A DNA stretch of 64,000 nt from Prorocentrum cordatum. Its lineage: Eukaryota; Sar; Dinophyceae; Prorocentrales; Prorocentraceae. The stretch is taken from contig CAUYUJ010017838.1 of assembly GCA_963575745.1 (NCBI GenBank), forward strand, positions 256,501-320,500, written 5' to 3'. The position numbers were made by a program, and so were the translations under genes. Shown piece by piece: positions 11,031 through 21,579 of the stretch (the stretch's first letter is position 1; each line of letters begins with the position of its first letter). The notes under the pieces are model-generated. The model was not told the origin of the DNA and did no database searches. It saw only the letters and a program-made list of their open reading frames with translations.

Positions 11031-11330
11031 CTGAAGGCCTCACGAAAATATCTACGGGCTACTTGGGGCCTTCTGAAGGCCTTCAAAGTTCCTTCGGGAG
11101 CTCCCGGGGCTTCCTCGAACCACCCTGCTTCCAACGGCGGTCTCCCTGAACGACCGTGTCACGATTTGGAATGCTTCGGGGGGCCTCTTGGAGCCATCTT
11201 GGGCCGTCATGGGGCTCTCTTCGGGCCATCTTGGAGCCCTGTTGGGCCGTCTTGGGGCTTTCTTGGACTGCCTGGAAAACCTTTTGGGTAGTTTGGGGGC
11301 GATGTTCTGACCTCCTGGGCGGTCTCGGAC
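11030..11330. repeat. CTTGGGGCC-type degenerate repeat region
   Basis: Same family and orientation as 9650-10060, with GGGGCCTTCTGAAGGCC and TCTTGGGGCTTTCTTGG words. No gene seen. Confidence 0.7.
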
Positions 11331-11389
11331 GCCCAGCAGACCTAAGAACAGAGCATTATCCAAATTCTCCAAATCCAGAACCGTCGCCA

Positions 11390-11569
11390 ATGTGTGCTAT
11401 GTCAACCAAACCGCAAACTAAACGGGGTGGGCGTGATATTGAGAACGGTAGTGTGAATCATGATGCACAACTGGCAGAGGCATTCTTCTCAATATCGAGC
11501 ACGACTGTCTTCCCAGTGTCCTGCCAGGAGTGCGGCCGAAGAACGGATCGACATGACCTGTCCAAGTAG
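11390..11569 (+). CDS. Small duplicated ORF, 59 aa, copy 2
   Basis: Second copy of the 59-residue ORF at 5763-5942. It has the same length, the same C-terminal CQECGRRTDRHDLSK and a TAG stop. About 40 bp after the stop it continues into sequence matching the start of the 1738-bp unit (CGTGACTG...CAGCACGCCCCAT, 11612-11660). Copy 1 has about 205 bp extra at that point (about 5965-6168), so one locus gained or lost a segment there. Function unknown. Confidence 0.35.
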   Translation: MCAMSTKPQTKRGGRDIENGSVNHDAQLAEAFFSISSTTVFPVSCQECGRRTDRHDLSK

Positions 11570-11739
11570 GGCCACGCGCCAGCTCGCAAAGCTCGCAAAG
11601 CTCGCGTTACCTCGTGACTGAAGCAGCACGCCCCATAATCCATCGGCACTTGGGCCTCCTCCAAAAAGAGGAAACCCGAACATCTGAAACAACATCTGAT
11701 GTTGTTTTCCTCCTCCGGGCCTCGTGAGTTCTCTGTCTT

Positions 11740-12600
11740 GGGGACCTTCTGGGGCTTCTTAGGGGACCTTCTTGGCTGTGACGAGGCCATCAGGAGCCCT
11801 CTTGGAGCGCTCTTGGACCGTCTTCGGGTCCTCTAAGGTCTCTCTGAGGCCGTATTGGGGGCTTCTTCGGCCGTCTTGGAGGCCATTTGGGCCGTCTCGA
11901 GGCCTCCAAGGCCGAAAACGCCGCCAACATGACCCCAAGAGGGCGTGTTAGACCTGGGCCGGCACGGGAACGGAAAGAGCGGTTCTGTAGAGCGGAAGCG
12001 TCACATGGTCTCAGGGGTTCGACGGCTGTTCACGCGCCGTCCAGGGGCCCTCCTGGGCCGTACTGTGGCGCTCTTGGGCCGTCTTGGGGGGCTTGGGCCA
12101 GCTTGGGGCGCCCACGGGGCCCTCTTGGAAGCCTCCTGTGGCCCCATTGAAGCTCTCCTGGGAGCCTCTTGGGCCTCCGTGGGGCCATCCTTGGCCCGTC
12201 TTGGAGCTGTCGTGGCCCGTCTTGAAGCTCTCTTGGGATTGTCTCAAGCCCTCTGGGGAGCCTCTGGGGACGTGTTGGGGCGACCTCGGAGGCCCCAAAG
12301 GGCGTCTTTGGCGGTTTTTGGGCCCCAAAGCGAGAACCCCCCAAACCGTCAAAAGCCTAAGGGAAATCGATTGTGTTTGCCTCTTTGGTCCCTCTTGGAG
12401 GCCCTCGTGGGGGCCTCTTGGGGCGTCTGGGGGGCTTCTGAGGCTGTCTCGGGGCCACCGTCGCCCCTCCTGGAGCGCTCTTGGGTCGTCTTGGGGCCTC
12501 TGGGGCGTCTCTTGGACCGTCTTGGATATATCTTAAGCCGTCTTGGGAGCCTCTTGGGTGTCTTGGGTGTCTCTTGGACGGTCCTGGGCCGAAAAAGCCG
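11740..12600. repeat. CTTGGGGCC-type degenerate repeat region
   Basis: Longest stretch of this family in plus-strand CTTGG orientation. It contains a conserved non-repeat core, CGTCAAAAGCCTAAGGGAAATC with TTGTGTT, at about 12343-12380. The core recurs, diverged, at about 63008-63040 inside another block of the family, so these regions may be copies of one larger element rather than independent simple repeats. Confidence 0.7.
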
Positions 12601-12660
12601 CCAGCATGGCCCCCGGAAGGCGTGTTAGAACAATCTGCGCGGTCCCACCCCCCCGACACC

Positions 12661-12803
12661 CCCCATTGGGGCTAATGCCCTGTCCAGAACTTCTCTCGCT
12701 AGCGCTCTTTCCGTCAAATGTCGCTCTGCCCCCCCAGAGACCCCCCCCTTGGGGGCTGAAGCCCCGTGCAGAACTTCTCTCGCTAGCGATCTTTCAGTCA
12801 TGT
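12661..12803. repeat. Two-copy direct repeat, 84-bp step
   Basis: Two copies of a segment ending CAGAACTTCTCTCGCTAGCG start at 12685 and 12769, each preceded by a small C/G-rich inverted repeat (CCCCATTGGGG; CCCCCCTTGGGGG). No coding function seen. Confidence 0.75.
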
Positions 12804-12809
12804 TCTTCT

Positions 12810-13380
12810 GCTATCTGGAGAGGTGTCTGTAGTGCTTGCATGGCCGACCGCCTCCCTCGTACGGTCAACCCGTAGAATAAGAATGTGCGGTAAGGATGCA
12901 AGGGCCTTGGATGGCCATGTTGACGTGTTTCGAACGAGTCGCTAAGTTGTAGCGAAGGGGAAGGATGGAAAACTGGCCTTGGAAAATCGCTCATCCCGAC
13001 TATGCGGATCGATTGTACTACGCACCGTCAGAACATCGCCCCCTTCGGCATCTGCCCTCTGGCGGTTGCTTTGGTTCCTGGAACGGCCCAAGGCAACTAC
13101 CAAGCAGCCAAAACGGCAGCAACCAATATATGATCCAAAGACTGCCAAAAGGCCACTCCAGGATGTCTCCAAGACGCCCAACGAGGGCCCAAACAGCCTC
13201 AAAGATCGTCTAAAGACGGCTCAACTAGCTAACATGCCCGAAGACGGCTCAAAATCTCAAGATCTCTCCTAGATGCGCGAAGACGGCCCCGAAAGGCTCG
13301 TAATAGACGCTCCAAGAGACCTCCAGCTAGGCCCAAAGATGCGAAAGCCATTGAACAACTTACCTGAATCCCACCAGCCC
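12810..13380. other. Spacer with a short CCAAGA-type patch
   Basis: Mixed sequence with no supported gene. A patch of CCAAGACGGC words lies at about 13140-13340. Confidence 0.45.
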
Positions 13381-13389
13381 TTTGGGCGT

Positions 13390-13770
13390 GAGTGGTTTAG
13401 GGAGCTCTCTCTGTTCTCAACCCCCTAACCCCCTATCTTCCCCTTCGGGGAGGGGTTTACCCCTCCCCCTACCCCCTCCCCTGGACCTGGAGAGGGCGGG
13501 CCGAGTGGGATCAAGGGGGTCTTTTTCGACTCCTGGGAGGGCCAAAAAACGACGACCCTCACAAGGATTCTGGCCCCGAGGGGGGGAGGCAGGTTGGCCC
13601 CTCTGCTCGTCTTTGAAGCAGAAATCATTGATTTTACGAAAAGGTTTTGGCCCCATGTTGGCCTTCTGAGGGGGCCGCGCTCATCTTCCCTCATAGCAAA
13701 ATCATTGATGTTACGAAGGTGTTGGGCTCATTTTGTCCTTCTCAGGGGGCAGCTCTCCTTTGCGCTTCTG
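13390..13770. other. Spacer with an inverted-repeat segment shared with 62.7 kb
   Basis: CTTCCCCTTCGGGGAGGGG at about 13437-13455 is a small stem-loop sequence flanked by C-rich DNA. A close relative occurs at about 62736-62760. Around 13620-13740 two similar phrases (GCAGAAATCATTGATTTTACG and AGCAAAATCATTGATGTTACG) indicate a local duplication. No gene seen. Confidence 0.45.
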
Positions 13771-13774
13771 CGGA

Positions 13775-14060
13775 GGTCGCAAGAGGCCCCAAGATGGCCC
13801 CAAGAGGCCCCCAGGAGGCTCCCAAGAGGCCTCCAAGAGGCCCCCCAGAAGCCCCCAAGAGGCCCCCCAGAGGCCCCCCAGAGGCCCCCAAGAGGCCCCC
13901 AAGAGGCCCCACGAGGCCCCAAGAGGCCCCCAAGAGGCCCCCAAGAGGCCCCCAAGAGGCCCCACGAGGCCCCAAGAGGCCCCCAAGAGGCCCCCAAGAG
14001 GCCCCCAAGAGGCCCCCAAGAGGCCCCACGAGGCTCCAAGAGGCCCCCAAGAGGCCCCAC
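13775..14060. repeat. Tight 12-14 bp AAGAGGCCCCC tandem repeat
   Basis: The most regular block of the CCAAGAGGCC family: about 20 units of AAGAGGCCCCC/AAGAGGCCCCACG in direct orientation. All frames are open by composition. Confidence 0.9.
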
Positions 14061-14460
14061 GAGGAGCCCGAACGACTCACATCAGGACGAGGGGCCCGAA
14101 CGACTCACACCACGAAGAGCCCGAACGACTCACACCACAAGGAGGGGCCCGAACGACTCACACCAGGACGAGGCGCCCGAACGACTCACACCACGAGGAG
14201 CCCGAAGGACTCACACCACGACGCGGGCCCCGAACGACTCACACCACGAGGAGCCCGAACGAGTCACACCAGGAGGAGGGGCCCGAACGACTCACACCAG
14301 GATGAGGGGCCCGAACAACTCACACCACGAGAAGCCCGAACGACTCACACCAGGACGAAGAGCCCGAACGACTCACACCACGAAGAGCCCGAACGACTCA
14401 CACCAGGAAGAAGGGCCCGAACGACTCACACCAGGACGAGAAACCCCAAACGACTCAAAT
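14060..14460. repeat. 27-30 bp minisatellite around CCCGAACGACTCACACCA
   Basis: About 15 direct units of CCCGAACGACTCACACCA followed by an alternating tail (CGAGGAG, GGACGAGGGG, CGAAGAG). Unit-length variation shifts the frame, so no continuous peptide is implied. Confidence 0.9.
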
Positions 14461-15026
14461 CACGAGGAGCGCTTTCTCTCCCTCCTCCTCCGCCTCGTCC
14501 TTCTCCCGCTCCCCCACAAGGAAGATGTACAAGGAGGCGGGAGGAAGGAGGAACAGGGGAGATATGCGGGGCCAAGCGGACACACGCCTGAAAAACACGA
14601 CTGTCGGCATGCTTCGCGAGAGTTGCTGCTGTGAGATGGGCTGGTGGGGATACGCGAAGCGTAAAGAATTCAATGTACTTCGACCCCCGGCCTTTATCGC
14701 CTCGGGAAAGCTTCAGAGTGCCCCAAGGAGCTCCCAAGGCAGCCTGGAATTGCCCCAAGAGAGCACACAGATGGCCCCAAGACTTCCCGAGAGGCTTCTA
14801 GATGGCCGAAGAGGGCTCCAAGACAGCCCCAGGACCGAGAGAACGAGGCTGCATGTCAGACCCACGCGAACTCAGACCGCGCGCTGAACGAACCGTGGGT
14901 CTACAGTCAGTGTCCGCAACCCTGCGCTGCTGCGCTGGCACGGCGGCGGGACTTGCCGCAGGATGAGTATGCAGATGTGCGCGATCGTGTGCGATATACA
15001 CTCTGGCGGCATCTCCGCCCAGGGGC
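14460..15026. other. Spacer downstream of the first EF-hand gene
   Basis: Contains a CCAAGA-type patch (about 14705-14870) and otherwise mixed sequence. It includes the 3' flank of the EF-hand gene that ends at 15027. No poly(A) tract or other gene is evident. Confidence 0.45.
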
Positions 15027-17007
15027 TCAGAGTTCGTCGACGAAGTGGTCCGCCCACTCTACGAAGGGGTAGTAGGCCTCGCTGCCAGCAAGCTGCTTCC
15101 GCGCGGCCCCGAGCTCCTCCGCGGTCACGTGCATGTCTTTGTCCTTGTCGGCGAGCTCGAACAACGACTTCATGGCCTCCTCGGTGTGGAGCCTGCCGGA
15201 CTCGAACGCCTTCAGCTCCTGCAGGTCCAGCTTGCCGCTGTGGTCAGCGTCCATCTTTCGGAACTCCTCCTGAACGCGGCCCGAGGCCAAGTACACACCA
15301 CCGCCGTCTCCCTCCCCCCCTTCCCCTCACCCCGACTCGTCTCCTCTTTTCCCTGGCAGGGAGGAGAGGGGAGGGAGGCACTGATGGTGCACAACATGGC
15401 CCGGTGTCCTGCTCACCATCCATGATGAGAGGCTCCTGTCCCTCCTCACTCAGGGCGTCATCCGAGGGGGCGCCGTCACGCCAGAACTCCTGCAGACTGA
15501 GCAGGCCGTCGCCGTCTCCGTCCTTCTGCCGCAGCGTCTGCTTAGCGGTGAGATCCAGAACGCCCTCGTTGATCTCTGGATAGAACATGGCGGGCAGCTC
15601 GTGGATGTCCAGCAGCCCGTCCTTGTTCGTGTCAGCTGCGCCAAACTTCGCGATCTCCACCTCCTTCATCGTGGCGGCCTCGTGCTCATCCTGCTTGACG
15701 TCTTCGCCTCCCCACGAATGCAGGTCCTCTATTGGGAGGAAGTTGCACGGGACAAGCAAGCTGCGAACAAAAATCACTTCGAATTTGCCTACAAGGCCAC
15801 TAACTCGCCCCCGTGCGCCCGACCCGTGATCAAAAAAATGATCAATCAAGACACCTGGGTCAGCTTCCCGGAAATGTATCAAACCAAACCTGGACCAATA
15901 TCTGATGTCAATGCTGGAGGAGTCGAGCGTGCTCAAGAAACTGGGCCAGCTTTCTGGCAAGTTGGCTACGAGACGCAGGCCCAGCTTTTTGGGAGGAGGT
16001 TGTTTAATCATATGCTGGGCTGTATGTACGTACCGTCGCCGTGCCTGAGGCACGTTGAGGAGTACCAGACTGCATGTAGGGTTGCTGTCCCTTTCGGGGA
16101 GCCCCACCCCCTTCGCCGCACACCTGCGAAGCAAAGCGCATCCCCCCATGTGTGGCTCCTCGGCGCTCTTCGCAGGAGCGGAGAATCCCCAAACACGGCC
16201 GAAGACCGCCCCAAGATAGATGCAGTCTGCACGAAGTCCAGCTGTGGACGACACCAAGACCCCCCGACAATCGGCTTCGGGGAGGCCTCAGAAAGCCCCG
16301 AGACGGTCTCACACAGCCCCGAGACGGCCCCAAGGCGGCTCTGAGACTGCCCCACGGCCCGACCAGACCGTCCCAAGACGTGTCCACACACCCTTCGGGA
16401 AAGCTCAATAGGACCATTATGCCGAAAAACATCCCTGGGACCCTCCTCGGGCCGACCGAGAGCTCCCTCCCGCCCCCTCAAAAGATACCAAGAGACCCAA
16501 GAGCGCCCCGAAACGCCCCCCAAGAGGCATCGCGACGGCCACGCAAAATGACTGGTGGCTGCTTCCCAGATAGGCTCCAAAAAGGTTGCATCAGTCTTGC
16601 GCGGGCCAGTCCTTGACGAGCTCTTGGACGCTCAGCTTTCCGTCCTTGTCGAGATCCATCTCCTCCAGAACGGCCTGCACCTCCGTCTCCAAGATCTGCC
16701 TCCGCGTGCTGTCCGAGAAAGCCAAGAGCTCCGCCATGGAAACCTTTCCGTCGCCATTCGCGTCTATCTTTTTGTGGAGGCCGTGCATCTGATCGGCGCT
16801 CAGCGACTGCTCACCGCCCTCCTGCTCGATGCCATCGATCTGATCGTCACCCTCGTGCACGTCGTCCATGTCGTGCATGTCGCCGTCGACGAGCTCGACG
16901 CTGTCGTCCACATCGTCATCAAAGTCGTGAAGCGTCTCAGCATGCGCGATTCCCCAGACGGCCGAGGCGATTGCCAGCGCCAGCACCCATGCACGCTGAC
17001 CAGACAT
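15027..17007 (-). CDS. Reticulocalbin/calumenin-like six-EF-hand ER protein (downstream gene of the pair)
   Basis: Three exons on the minus strand: 16612-17007, 15409-15726 and 15027-15269, giving 318 aa. The boundaries are inferred from alignment with the tandem copy: both introns fit AG|GA at each end (AAG|GACTGG...AG|GACCTG, and CAG|GACACC...CAG|GAGGAG), i.e. GA donors. Residues 1-23 form a signal peptide, followed by an acidic Asp/Glu segment. EF loops start at about 82 (DANGDGKVSMAE), 118 (DLDKDGKLSVQE), 164 (DTNKDGLLDIHE), 201 (DGDGDGLLSLQE), 245 (DADHSGKLDLQE) and 279 (DKDKDMHVTAEE; loop position 6 is Met, not Gly). The C-terminus VDEL resembles a KDEL/HDEL retrieval signal. Signal peptide, six EF hands and size match the CREC family of ER Ca2+-binding proteins. 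Confidence 0.85.
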
Positions 17008-17100
17008 GATCGGTTCCTCCCAAGTCGCCTAATCTGGAGCTCGCCGCGAACGAAGAGGGGCCAAGAGAAGGCCGAGTTGCTTTGAGAGTCGCTAACTACA
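17008..17100 (-). promoter_or_regulatory. Conserved 5' flank of the EF-hand gene
   Basis: The ~90 bp before the ATG align with the same interval of the upstream copy (21129-21215). Shared words on the minus strand include CTCTCAAAGCAACTCGGCC, TTCGCGG and GGGAGGAA (GGAGGAA in the other copy) just before the start. An AG|GA in this last block, 12-14 nt from the ATG, could be the SL trans-splice acceptor. No SL relict is present here, unlike the retroposed units. Confidence 0.45.
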
Positions 17101-17735
17101 GAATAAGTGCCCGAGGGGGAGGAGGAAGAGGAGGAGGAGGAGGAGCAGGAGAAGAAAGAAAAAATTAGGAAACCAAGCAGGAGAAGGGAGACCACTCCCG
17201 TCGCTCACCAGATCTCTAATCTGCCCAAACACGGAGCTTCCCAGCGATCTTCGCCTCTCCGAAGCACCCTGGTCGCCGTACTTGTTGGTAAGGGTTCGAC
17301 GGGAGGCATAAAGGGGTGGGCGCAGTCGCCTTACGGCGCGCGCTCTGCCGAACTGACTGAGCCTGCGTGGAAGCGTCGCGCACGAAGGGGTACATTCTCG
17401 TCAGACGTCACATGCACTCAGGATCGGCACTTCACGCACATACACACACACTGATCTCGAACTGCGACGCCTTGCTTTCTGTCACTGTGCGAACATAGCC
17501 TAACATTGGTGGCGTGCCTAAACCTGAAAGCTACCGGGGACCTGCCGTGTACCATATGAACCTACAGACGGGGGCCTACTAAGCCTAGAAAGAGGATGCA
17601 CTGCATGGACGGAATCAGCACTTTCCGGAATGATTCCAGCGACCTGGGGGGGCCAGCCCTAGTGGTGTGCCAACTTGATTGCAATAATTATCGAAGTCGG
17701 CTCCAGTTTGGTCTCTAGGGGGAGGAAAGAGGCGC
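17101..17735. other. Intergenic spacer of the EF-hand tandem pair
   Basis: About 635 bp between the two same-strand genes. A GGA patch lies at 17116-17165. No gene seen. Confidence 0.5.
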
Positions 17736-20700
17736 TCAGAGGTCGTCGACGAAGTGGTCCGCCCATTCCGCGAAGGGGTAGTGGGCCTCGCTGCCAGCGA
17801 TCTGCTCCCGCGCAGCCCCGAGCTCCTCCGCGGTCACGTGCATGTCTTTGTCCTTGTCGGCGAGCTCGAACAACGACTTCATGGCCTCCTCGGTGTGGAG
17901 CCTGCCGGACTCGAACGCCTTCAGCTCCTGCAGGTCCAGCTTGCCGCTGTGGTCAGCGTCCATCTTTCGGAACTCCTCCTGAACGCGGCCCGAGGCTATA
18001 CACCACCACCGCAGTCTCCCTCCCCCCCCTGCCCCTCCCCCCAACTCCTCTCCTCGTCTTCCCAGGCAGGGAGAAGAGGGCAATCAGGCACTCATGGTGC
18101 AGATCGTGGTCCCAGGATCCTGCTCATCATCGGTGACGATCAATTCCTCCCCCTCCTGGTCCAGCGCGTCATCCGAGGGGGCGCCGCGCCAGAATTCCTG
18201 CAGACTGAGAAGGCCGTCGCCGTTCCCGTCTTTCTCCCGCAGAGTCTGTCTGGCGGTGAGGTCCAGGACGCCCTCGCCAACGCCCAGGATATATCCAGAT
18301 CCACCGATCGGGAGGCGTCCCGCCGAGGATCTCGCGGAGCAAAATACTTTTCATCAGCCTCACATGCATAGATGGATACTATATATACATATATATGTAT
18401 ATATATACATGCATACACACGACCATGTATACACAAGTTGTATCACAACCACGTGCGCGCTTCGCGCGCTTAGGTTTTAGCAAAAGCAGATTGTATGTAA
18501 GTGTTCGGCGCTGGAGAACATGTAATGCCACATGGATCATGCCCCTCAAGGAAGTCGACCGTTAAGCAGGGACCAACCGTCCCGCCATTCCTATAGGCCG
18601 ACCGCGATATGTTCTTAGAACCCGAGAATGTTCTGAGAACAATACAAGGATCTCATGATATTAGAACATAGGCCCGATGTGTCAAAACAAGACAGTCTCG
18701 GCCAACAATGTTCTAAGAACATTTCGTGCAGACCACAAAAGGTTATTAGAACACTCTTTGGTGGACCTATAAGCGTGCCAGGACGCTTCGCCACTGCCTG
18801 ATACCGTCGGCACCAGATACAGGCTTTGCCTAGCGTCCCCCCGCCCATGCCGGCACACCACTCAAAGGCATCGCGCCACACAGGGATCTCGACCTATGTA
18901 CGTCCCCAGAGACAAGGTTCGCACAGTGGCACCGTCCCGCAGCAATGGTCGGCGCGCTGGGGGCGTTTGGATGCTCTCTTGGTCTCTTGAGGGCCCTTTT
19001 TGGTGCCCTCATGGCCCCCTAGCAGGCCCTTTTGGCCGGTCGAGGCCTGTTTGGCCCCCCATGCCACGCGGTGTCACAGGTCCGCCCTCCCCCCCGAGGG
19101 CCTGTTCAGGTAGATGTGTACAACATGTGTTTATGTATATGTGTATGTGCATGTATATGTATATATACATACATGTATATATATACATATACAAATGTGT
19201 GCATGCATACGTATATGCAGATACATGTGTATGAAGGTGTGTATACACACATGCATGCATGCATACATGGAGATGTACACACCTACCCACATATGTACAT
19301 GCATACATACATACGTACGCACATACACTCATACATACATACATGCATACATGCATGCATACATACATTCATGCATACAGGCGTACACGCATACATTCAT
19401 GCATACAAATATACATGTATGCATACATACATGCATAAACACCTACAGAAATGCTTACCCACATACGCCGATACGCATGTATGCATACATACATGCGAAC
19501 ATTGATATGTATATATCTATACATGTATGCATATATGCATACATGCATGTTCAACCATTCGCGCATACATGTGCAGACATACACAGACCTATACAGAATA
19601 GCTGGATGCGCACAGTTCCGCCCTAAGGGGACAGGAACGTAACCATCAACACTCCGAGAGACCCTCGGGGGGGCTCATCTAAATCGGTGGACACATGGAT
19701 GAATGCCGGGTCTGGACCTCGTGAGTCTCTGGGTAGAAAATGGCGGGCAGCTCGTGGATGTCCAGGAGCCCGTCCTTGCTCGTGTCAGCGGCACCAAACT
19801 TCGCGATCTCCAACTCCTTCATCGCGGCGGCCTCGTGCTCGTCCTCCCTGACGTCTTCGCCTCCCCACGAATCCAGATCCTTCCAGGGTGGACGCCGGAT
19901 GAGGGCAGCGAACCCGAGGGGACAAACGGGCTGCGGAAAACATGCACTTCGAATGGTCCCGCAATGTCGCTAACCTGATACCGCGTGCGCGAAGGGAGCT
20001 ACGTATCCGTCGCCGTGTCCACGGCGAAGCGTGCAGGGTGATTGCCAACTCCCTGGGGCGCCCTCCCTCGCCGCACACCTGTGCAGAAAAGCCACGTCTG
20101 GCCCCTTGGCGCTCTTCGCAGACGCAAGACACCCCAAGGAAGGCCCAAGACCGCCTCAGCACAGCTGCAAGAGGCTCCCCCAGCCCAGCCCGGGAAGACC
20201 CAGGAGACGCCCCAGAGGATGGTTTCGCAAAGGCCCCAGCGAATCCCAAGACGGCCCATGGAGCACCAAGGAGGGCCCCAAGCTGGCCCCAGGGAAGCAC
20301 AAAAAAAAGACCCGGCCAGGCGGCCACCAGATGGCTCTTAGTGAGTATATCCGGGAAAGATCGGAAGAACCACCTCCAACGAGGCTCTCCTCCAGAAGCA
20401 TCCGATGAGCCCCCGAAGAAATCCCAATGAGCCTCCAAGACGCCCCCCACGAGGCAACGCGACAACCATGCAACATGTTCGGCCACGCCACGCCACGGCA
20501 TCGTAGCGCTGCATTTCACGACGGCCTCTCGGTGTTCCTACCGAGCACCTGTTCGGGAGAGCCCGGCCAGACCAACCTGCGCTGCGCGGGCACGTTGTGG
20601 GTGGGCTTGCCGCAAGCAGCTGAACATGTCGACCACATCCGATCAAGTTGCCCCATTCCCCGTCCCCCCCATTTCCGCCGAGGGCCAGTCCTTGACGAGC

Positions 20701-21128
20701 TCCTGGACGCTCAGCTTCCCATCCCCGTCGAGGTCCATCTCCGCCAGGACGGCCTGCACCTCCCTCTCCAAGATCTGCCTCCGCGTGCTGTCCGAGAAGG
20801 CCAGGAGCTCCGCCATGGAAACCTTTCCGTCGCCGTTCGCGTCCATCTTCTTGTGGAGGCCGAGCATCTGCTCGGCGCTCAGCGACTGGTGCTCGCCGCC
20901 CTCCTGCTCGATGCCCTCGATCTGCTCGGCATCGAGCGCTCCGTGCTCGATGCCATCGATCTGCTCGAGGCCCTCGTGCGCGTCGTCCAAGTCGTGCGCG
21001 CCGTCGGCGACGAGCTCGACGCTGTCACCCACGCCGTCGTCGGAGCCGTGGAGAGTCTCGGCCTGCGCGATGCCCCAGAAGGTCGAGGCGAAGGCCAGCG
21101 CCAGCACCCATGCAGACTGACCAGGCAT
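17736..21128 (-). CDS. Reticulocalbin/calumenin-like six-EF-hand ER protein (upstream gene, extra intron)
   Basis: Four inferred exons on the minus strand: 20691-21128, 19718-19879, 18120-18272 and 17736-17978, giving 331 aa. It is a head-to-tail paralogue of the gene at 15027-17007. The signal peptide is MPGQSAWVLALAFASTFWGI followed by AQA; the acidic segment is longer (repeats of the type DGIEH and EGIEQ), and all six EF loops are kept. It ends in VDDL rather than VDEL, which may weaken ER retrieval. The central exon of the sister gene is split here by a 1445-bp intron (18273-19717) with a GT donor (CACGAG|GTCCAG) and acceptor GCGAG|GGCGTC; splicing restores the sister's reading FYPExxEGVLDL. 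The other two introns keep AG|GA ends. Intron 3 (141 bp) and intron 1 are recognisably homologous to those of the sister gene. Confidence 0.82.
18365..18425. repeat. TATATACATG microsatellite patch inside an intron
   Basis: Short AT/AC-rich repeat in the extra intron of the upstream EF-hand gene. Confidence 0.8.
18612..18719. repeat. TTCTnAGAA palindromes inside an intron
   Basis: TTCTTAGAA (18612-18620), TTCTGAGAA (18631-18639) and TTCTAAGAA (18711-18719), with diverged TTAGAACA and TTAGAACAC words between and after them. All are flanked by ATG...AAC, giving near-perfect ATGTTCTnAGAACAT palindromes. Confidence 0.75.
19110..19600. repeat. Degenerate (ATAC)n microsatellite inside an intron
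   Basis: About 490 bp of imperfect CATA/TACA/TGTA tetranucleotides in the extra intron of the upstream EF-hand gene. Same family as 10096-10778 but more decayed. Confidence 0.9.
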
Positions 21129-21220
21129 GGTCGTTTCCTCCTAAGCCGCCAGATCCGGGGCTCACCGCGAATGAGGAGGGGCCTCGAGCAGGCCGAGTTG
21201 CTTTGAGAGAAGCTGGATGG
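21129..21220 (-). promoter_or_regulatory. Conserved 5' flank of the upstream EF-hand gene
   Basis: Aligns with 17008-17100 upstream of the sister gene, so the duplicated unit included the 5' flank. The minus strand reads CTCTCAAAGCAACTCGGCC, and GGCGGCTTAGGAGG just before the ATG. The CTTAG|GAGG here is a plausible trans-splice acceptor. Confidence 0.45.
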
Positions 21221-21302
21221 CTACAGAGGAAGTGCCGTGCGCACGACGCACAGAACGCATGCAAACCCACATTATGGCCAATGGGCATCATCATGGTACG
21301 CC

Positions 21303-21578
21303 TCAGAAGCCGAGAAAAATTTCACGATATACGCGATGCAATGTGACAAGCCGCGAACAGTCGTCGAATGTTAAGACCGAGACCACCCTCTGCTCCAGAG
21401 GGTGCCTACGGCATTTTCGTGTCGCGACGACGTAGGCGTTGGTTCCTGGCACCGCCTGGATCGTGCAACCTTGAATGATCGCGGTTTCGATGTCGACGGA
21501 TTCCTGGCCATTGGCGGCGTCCAATCCCGAACGCCTGTGCTGATTCCACAGGGGTCGCGGCCAAAGAATCCAGACCAC
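21303..21578 (-). CDS. Unrecognised small ORF
   Basis: A 91-residue frame with non-repetitive composition: ETAIIQGCTIQAVPG, NAYVVATRKCRRH and VVSVLTFDDCSRLVTLH. It could be an exon or a fragment of a decayed element. I recognise no family, and there is no SL relict or paralogue in the window. Weak evidence. Confidence 0.2.
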   Translation of the reverse strand: MVWILWPRPLWNQHRRSGLDAANGQESVDIETAIIQGCTIQAVPGTNAYVVATRKCRRHPLEQRVVSVLTFDDCSRLVTLHRVYREIFLGF

Positions 21579-21579
21579 G

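Noticed and set aside
13775-14460. CRISPR-like array
   Set aside because: Short direct repeats, but the intervening segments are themselves repeats rather than unique spacers, there are no cas genes, and the host is a eukaryote.
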